A stretch of 64,000 bases of DNA from Calliopsis andreniformis (taxonomy: Eukaryota; Arthropoda; Insecta; Hymenoptera; Andrenidae): NCBI RefSeq assembly GCF_051401765.1, contig NW_027480542.1, positions 434,001-498,000 on the forward strand. The letters run 5' to 3'. Every line of letters begins with the position of its first letter. Position 1 is the stretch's first letter. The notes under the pieces are model-generated. The model made no database searches. It had not been told where the DNA came from and saw nothing but the letters and a program-made list of their open reading frames with translations. Of this stretch, positions 60,861-64,000 are shown one piece after another. A program made the position numbers and the translations under genes.

Positions 60861-61149
60861 CTGCAGTATCTACGTACGATAATAATCCATTAATGATCCG
60901 ATTGCTATTTGTTTTGAAAACATGTGCAAATATACATATATAGTTAGAGTATCGGTTATGTCGCTAATACCAACATCACAGTATTGACTCGCTTATTGTC
61001 ATTGTAACTGTTTTTTTGAATGACTTTGCTGTATGTATACGTATCTGTGTATGTGTGTTTGGCGGTGAGACTACGTGTTTCTGGAACGTTCCTCTTTCTT
61101 GTTGTTAAAAACCATAGTAATGTGAACACGTGCTCAAGTCAATTGTGAA
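60861..61149. other. No gene seen
   Basis: AT-rich with small TATATA and TGTATGTGTGT stretches. Probably the remaining terminus of the mariner-like element and the 3' end of LINE-E. Confidence 0.35.
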
Positions 61150-63358
61150 TAATATTTATTAATTTATTAATCAATGGGACTAACCCATTGGTTTCCATAA
61201 AAACAGTATAATTTGCGGTCTTTATAACAAATTACGAATTGGGTTCCGATTTACAACCAAAGAAACGTCAAAAAGATCGACAGTGGTACAATAATTATTT
61301 GCCATGGAAGTAATCCTAGATATTGGATCAGAATTTAGAAAACGTGATGTATACTGAAAAGGAAGAAACGTGCGCGTGAATCTGAGTAACCTTGAAGAAG
61401 CATACAAGCTGACAAGAGAAAGAATTTGGGGACAGTTAATAAAACCATTTAAAATCCTAAAAAGGAAAATAATGTCAGCAATCGTCCTCTTGAATTCAAG
61501 TGACTCAAGGTCCAACTTACACATCAGAGGCAAATAGTTATAGTCAGCGAAATGCATAGAAAAACCTAGTTTAAAAGCCGCCGAAAATTTTCGAGATATT
61601 GCGTCTACAAATTTAGTGATTTTCGTCGAAAGAGAACCTTAGTATCTTAGTATAACACATGCCATCGGGAGAGAACAACAGACCGCCCGCAGTGCCTGCT
61701 GGTCAGAAAGATTCTCTTCCGACGAAAATCACTAAACTTGTAAGCATATTATCTAGAAAATTAATTTAAAAAAGTACATAAATTAGACGTCGCTGGATTC
61801 GTCTTGAAACACACTATCAACTGAGCTGTAAAAAAATATATAGTTTCATTTAAAAAACCAAGCTTGACCATCATATCACATGTAATAATAATGTTATAAA
61901 AAATTCGTCTTCGCTAATAAATTGGCCCCTTCGAATCATGCAATCCTGTATAAACAATTTTTTGTTATTTCTAATACTTTAGGAAATAACGTACTGTACA
62001 GTGTTCGCTGGGACAGCCTGCGTATAGGGCCATAGTTCGTAACATCAGCAGGATCACTGGACTTAAAAATTGGTATAATAACACTTGATTTCCATGCCAC
62101 CGGGAAAGTGCCAAGATTCATGGATCTGTTAAAGATCCATCCAATCCATAGTGGACGAGAGAGTATGTAACAGGTTTTGAGAACTAAAGGATGCACGCCA
62201 TTCAAGCCGGGACCCTTCGAAAGTGAACGATTATTAATTTTACGAAAAACATTACCTATGGAGATATTAAGGCAGAATAAATGTACTGTTTTATCAAAGT
62301 AAAAATCAAGAGAATTTCCTGATTGGGAGGAATAGACTGAGCTTATTGTTGTAAAACATCTCCTCAGGAAATCTACCTTTGTTACGCAAACCCTTTATAA
62401 AACCCCAGAAGGGCTTACACTTATTGCTTTCTAAGATCAATCTCTCCGTATTCAAAACTAATCGGTTGTAGCATTCAGACGATAAGGGTTTACATCGAGA
62501 GCACAGAGAAGAAAAAAGAATATAGTCCCAATATAGAGATGATCGCTTATACCTACGATAAGCTCGCTTTTTTCCTTAATCAGATAAATAAGCTGTGGAG
62601 AGAACCATTTAGAACCATTAAATGAAAATAAAGTAACTCCACAGCTTGATTTAAATCAACTTCCTCAGAAATATCATTCCAAACAATTAAATTAAAGTAC
62701 TCACGCATACCAGCATAATGTCCCTTCGCAAAATTATACTTACAAACAGTATTTGGTGGAAGAGGGGAAGATACCTCGCTAAGAAAAGTATGAACAACGA
62801 GAGCAGGATAGTATAAGTTACAAGGTAACAAGGGATCTAAGAAAGGGTTAGTAGTGGCAGCTATATCTGAGGAAAATAGGAGGTCAAGTAAGGAATCAAA
62901 ATTATTTTGAATGCGGCTTAACTGATAGAGACCTAAAAGACAAAAGTTCGAGTATAAGTTTTCGTATGACAAGGCTTCATTCTGACTATAATTAGAACTT
63001 AATGGAGAACAATCATTCCAAGAAGCGTGAGGTAAGTTGAAATCCCCAATTGTATAAAAATGGGCATCGTGAAAGCGGTCAATTAAATCAATGACACAGT
63101 TGGAGAAGTTATATAAAAAAGAATGCGAGAGAGGTGGTAGATAAACTGTGCCGAATATGCTAAGAAAATAATTAAATCTCACTCTTACAAACAAGCATTC
63201 AATATTTAAAACGTTAACGTTGATGCGAGAACTGCTAAAAAAACTTTTAACCGCGATTAGAACTCCACCACCTCTACTGCACTTACTAGAAGCACTTGAA
63301 TGACCACAACGATACACATTATAAGAAAGAAATCGAAGTTCCCTTGTGTTTATGCCAG
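61150..63358 (-). pseudogene. LINE-E (Jockey/CR1-like): endonuclease, RT start and C-terminus
   Basis: The minus frame 63317-62580 encodes the APE endonuclease (SKCSRGGGVLIAVKSFFSSS; FYTIGDFNLPHASWND; LDLLFSSDIAAT). The segment 62205-61936 encodes RT blocks (VHPLVLKTCYILSRPLWIGW, SVIIPIFKSSDPADVTNYGP I). The segment 61557-61222 encodes the C-terminal tail (FKRTIADIIFLFRILNGFIN, CPQILSLV, LRFTRTFLPFQYTSRFLNSD). Between 61570 and 61935 the RT palm and thumb are lost and a foldback repeat is present. The SALSEGPxxG linker is seen near 62220. It differs from LINE-A/B/C: it has no RNase H and a different tail. Confidence 0.85.
61586..61762. repeat. ~177-bp foldback repeat inside LINE-E
   Basis: AATTTTCGAGATATTGCGTC, then CAAATTTAGTGATTTTCGTC and GAAAGAGAA on the left, pair with GATTCTCTTCCGACGAAAAT, CACTAAACTTGTAAGCATAT and TATCTAGAAAATT on the right. 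The arms of about 53-59 bp flank a 65-bp centre. It is a MITE-like insertion at the RT deletion point. Confidence 0.7.
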
Positions 63359-63640
63359 AATGAAGCCAGTGTTTGTACGAACCGCGAAATTAGGCTGACG
63401 TATTCGCGGATATCGTATACCACCGGTGTTCAGTTCGCCACTAATGTTTTAATCGCAACACTCGTCTTGCTACTCGCCAATTTAATATTGAGTGACTTTC
63501 AATATTTCCGGATGGACCTCGACAGTGAAGTGTACTAGTGAACAATGTAATTAATGAGTCCGAAACAATGACTCGAAGTCATGTGAAACAGAATAAAATC
63601 GTTCGCACGACAGCTAATATTCTGCGAAAACAAAGAGTTC
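63359..63640. other. No gene recognised
   Basis: Lies between two LINE pieces. An 80-codon frame near 63296-63538 is antisense to LINE-E at its start and has no motif. It could be ORF1 C-terminus/ORF2 spacer of the next LINE. Confidence 0.35.
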
Positions 63641-64000
63641 GCACCACGACTCTAGATGTGGTGAAGTTTAGACGGTTCCGACTTCTTTTTGCGTTCTGAT
63701 CCAAAACTCTCGAATGCTTCCTGGTGCGTTTTTTGACCTTCCAGCATACGAGACTATTTTTGGAACTCCGTTAAAATAACGTATGGTTTTAGACGACTGT
63801 ACCTCAGAAATCGGATGTAAACTCTCTGTTTCAGAGTTTGGTCTTGAGCGATCTTGATGGGTCCCACATACTTGGATTTATTTTTCAAGATTAGCAGAGA
63901 TGTCGATGGTAATGCAAACGTTACGCGTATAGGTCGCGGTTTCCCCGCCGTGGGATTCCTATCTAGCCGGCGGATCGATATACCATCATCCCAAGTATCT
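63641..64000 (-). pseudogene. LINE ORF1-like fragment at the window edge
   Basis: Minus-strand frames give GKPRPIRVTFALPSTSLLIL, KNKSKYVGPIKIAQDQTLKQ RVY. After a one-base shift they give SKTIRYFNGVPKIVSYAGRS and NAPGSIREFWIRTQKEVGT with a stop. The RPIRVxF...LKNKxKxxGxxIxxDQT...TIRYxxGxPKIV pattern is that of gag-like ORF1 proteins of insect LINEs (from memory of the family). Both ends are incomplete. It may be the upstream ORF of LINE-E in the same orientation, separated by about 280 bp, but that cannot be shown. Confidence 0.5.

Noticed and set aside
1..64000. rRNA genes, true tRNA genes, plasmid or phage signals
   Set aside because: No conserved rRNA core words or complete tRNA clover-leaf were seen; spliced genes and element families are eukaryotic.

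Overview
The window looks like a stretch of eukaryotic, almost certainly insect, repeat-rich DNA. It is AT-rich and carries spliced transposase genes with GT-AG introns. Its families are ones typical of arthropod genomes: piggyBac, Tc1/mariner, P element/THAP, hAT, Ty3/gypsy, Ty1/copia, Jockey-like LINEs, and a DUF4806-associated family. The family mix resembles ant and other hymenopteran genomes, but that placement is inference. I found no convincing single-copy host gene, no rRNA, no CRISPR array and no confident tRNA.

Layout. 0.7-2.3 kb: LINE remnant. 3.0-4.5 kb: palindromic repeat, then a broken THAP gene. 4.46-5.82 kb: solo LTR with CAGG duplication. 5.8-13.3 kb: a piggyBac split by a decayed gypsy element; the gypsy is itself disrupted by a foldback element and an intact Tc1 element (10.0-11.6 kb). 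13.3-15.1 kb: a truncated LTR holding a 1.08-kb near-perfect palindrome. 15.1-20.2 kb: a LINE interrupted by an intact piggyBac with a TTAA duplication. 20.5-31.4 kb: fragments, including a dispersed repeat, a ubiquitin-protease-like piece, a TNP2-like transposase, copia, a MITE, a two-exon DUF4806-type gene and Tc1. 31.4-33.9 kb: nothing recognised. 33.96-42.97 kb: a P element with an 8-bp target duplication, inserted in a Tc1 gene and itself carrying a young gypsy element (35.2-40.4 kb). 45.0-49.8 kb: plus-strand LINE pieces around a Tc1. 49.8-54.8 kb: a hAT gene broken by a solo LTR and by a Tc1 that holds another solo LTR. 55.5-64 kb: tandem repeats, mariner/Tc1 fragments and two LINE fragments.

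How it fits together. Target-site duplications and reading frames that resume across insertions give a relative order. The Tc1 near 43 kb predates the P element, which predates its gypsy passenger. The hAT predates its solo LTR and Tc1, and that Tc1 predates its solo LTR. The LINE at 15-20 kb predates the piggyBac. Two transposase genes are uninterrupted (Tc1, 339 codons; piggyBac, 544 codons), and the gypsy at 35-40 kb has one visible nonsense codon in pol.

The most unusual property is orientation. By my count, 24 of 27 orientable element copies read on the minus strand. Together with the nested, mixed-family content, this is the architecture of a one-strand piRNA cluster (flamenco type) that would be transcribed from the plus strand. 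That is a hypothesis from sequence layout only.
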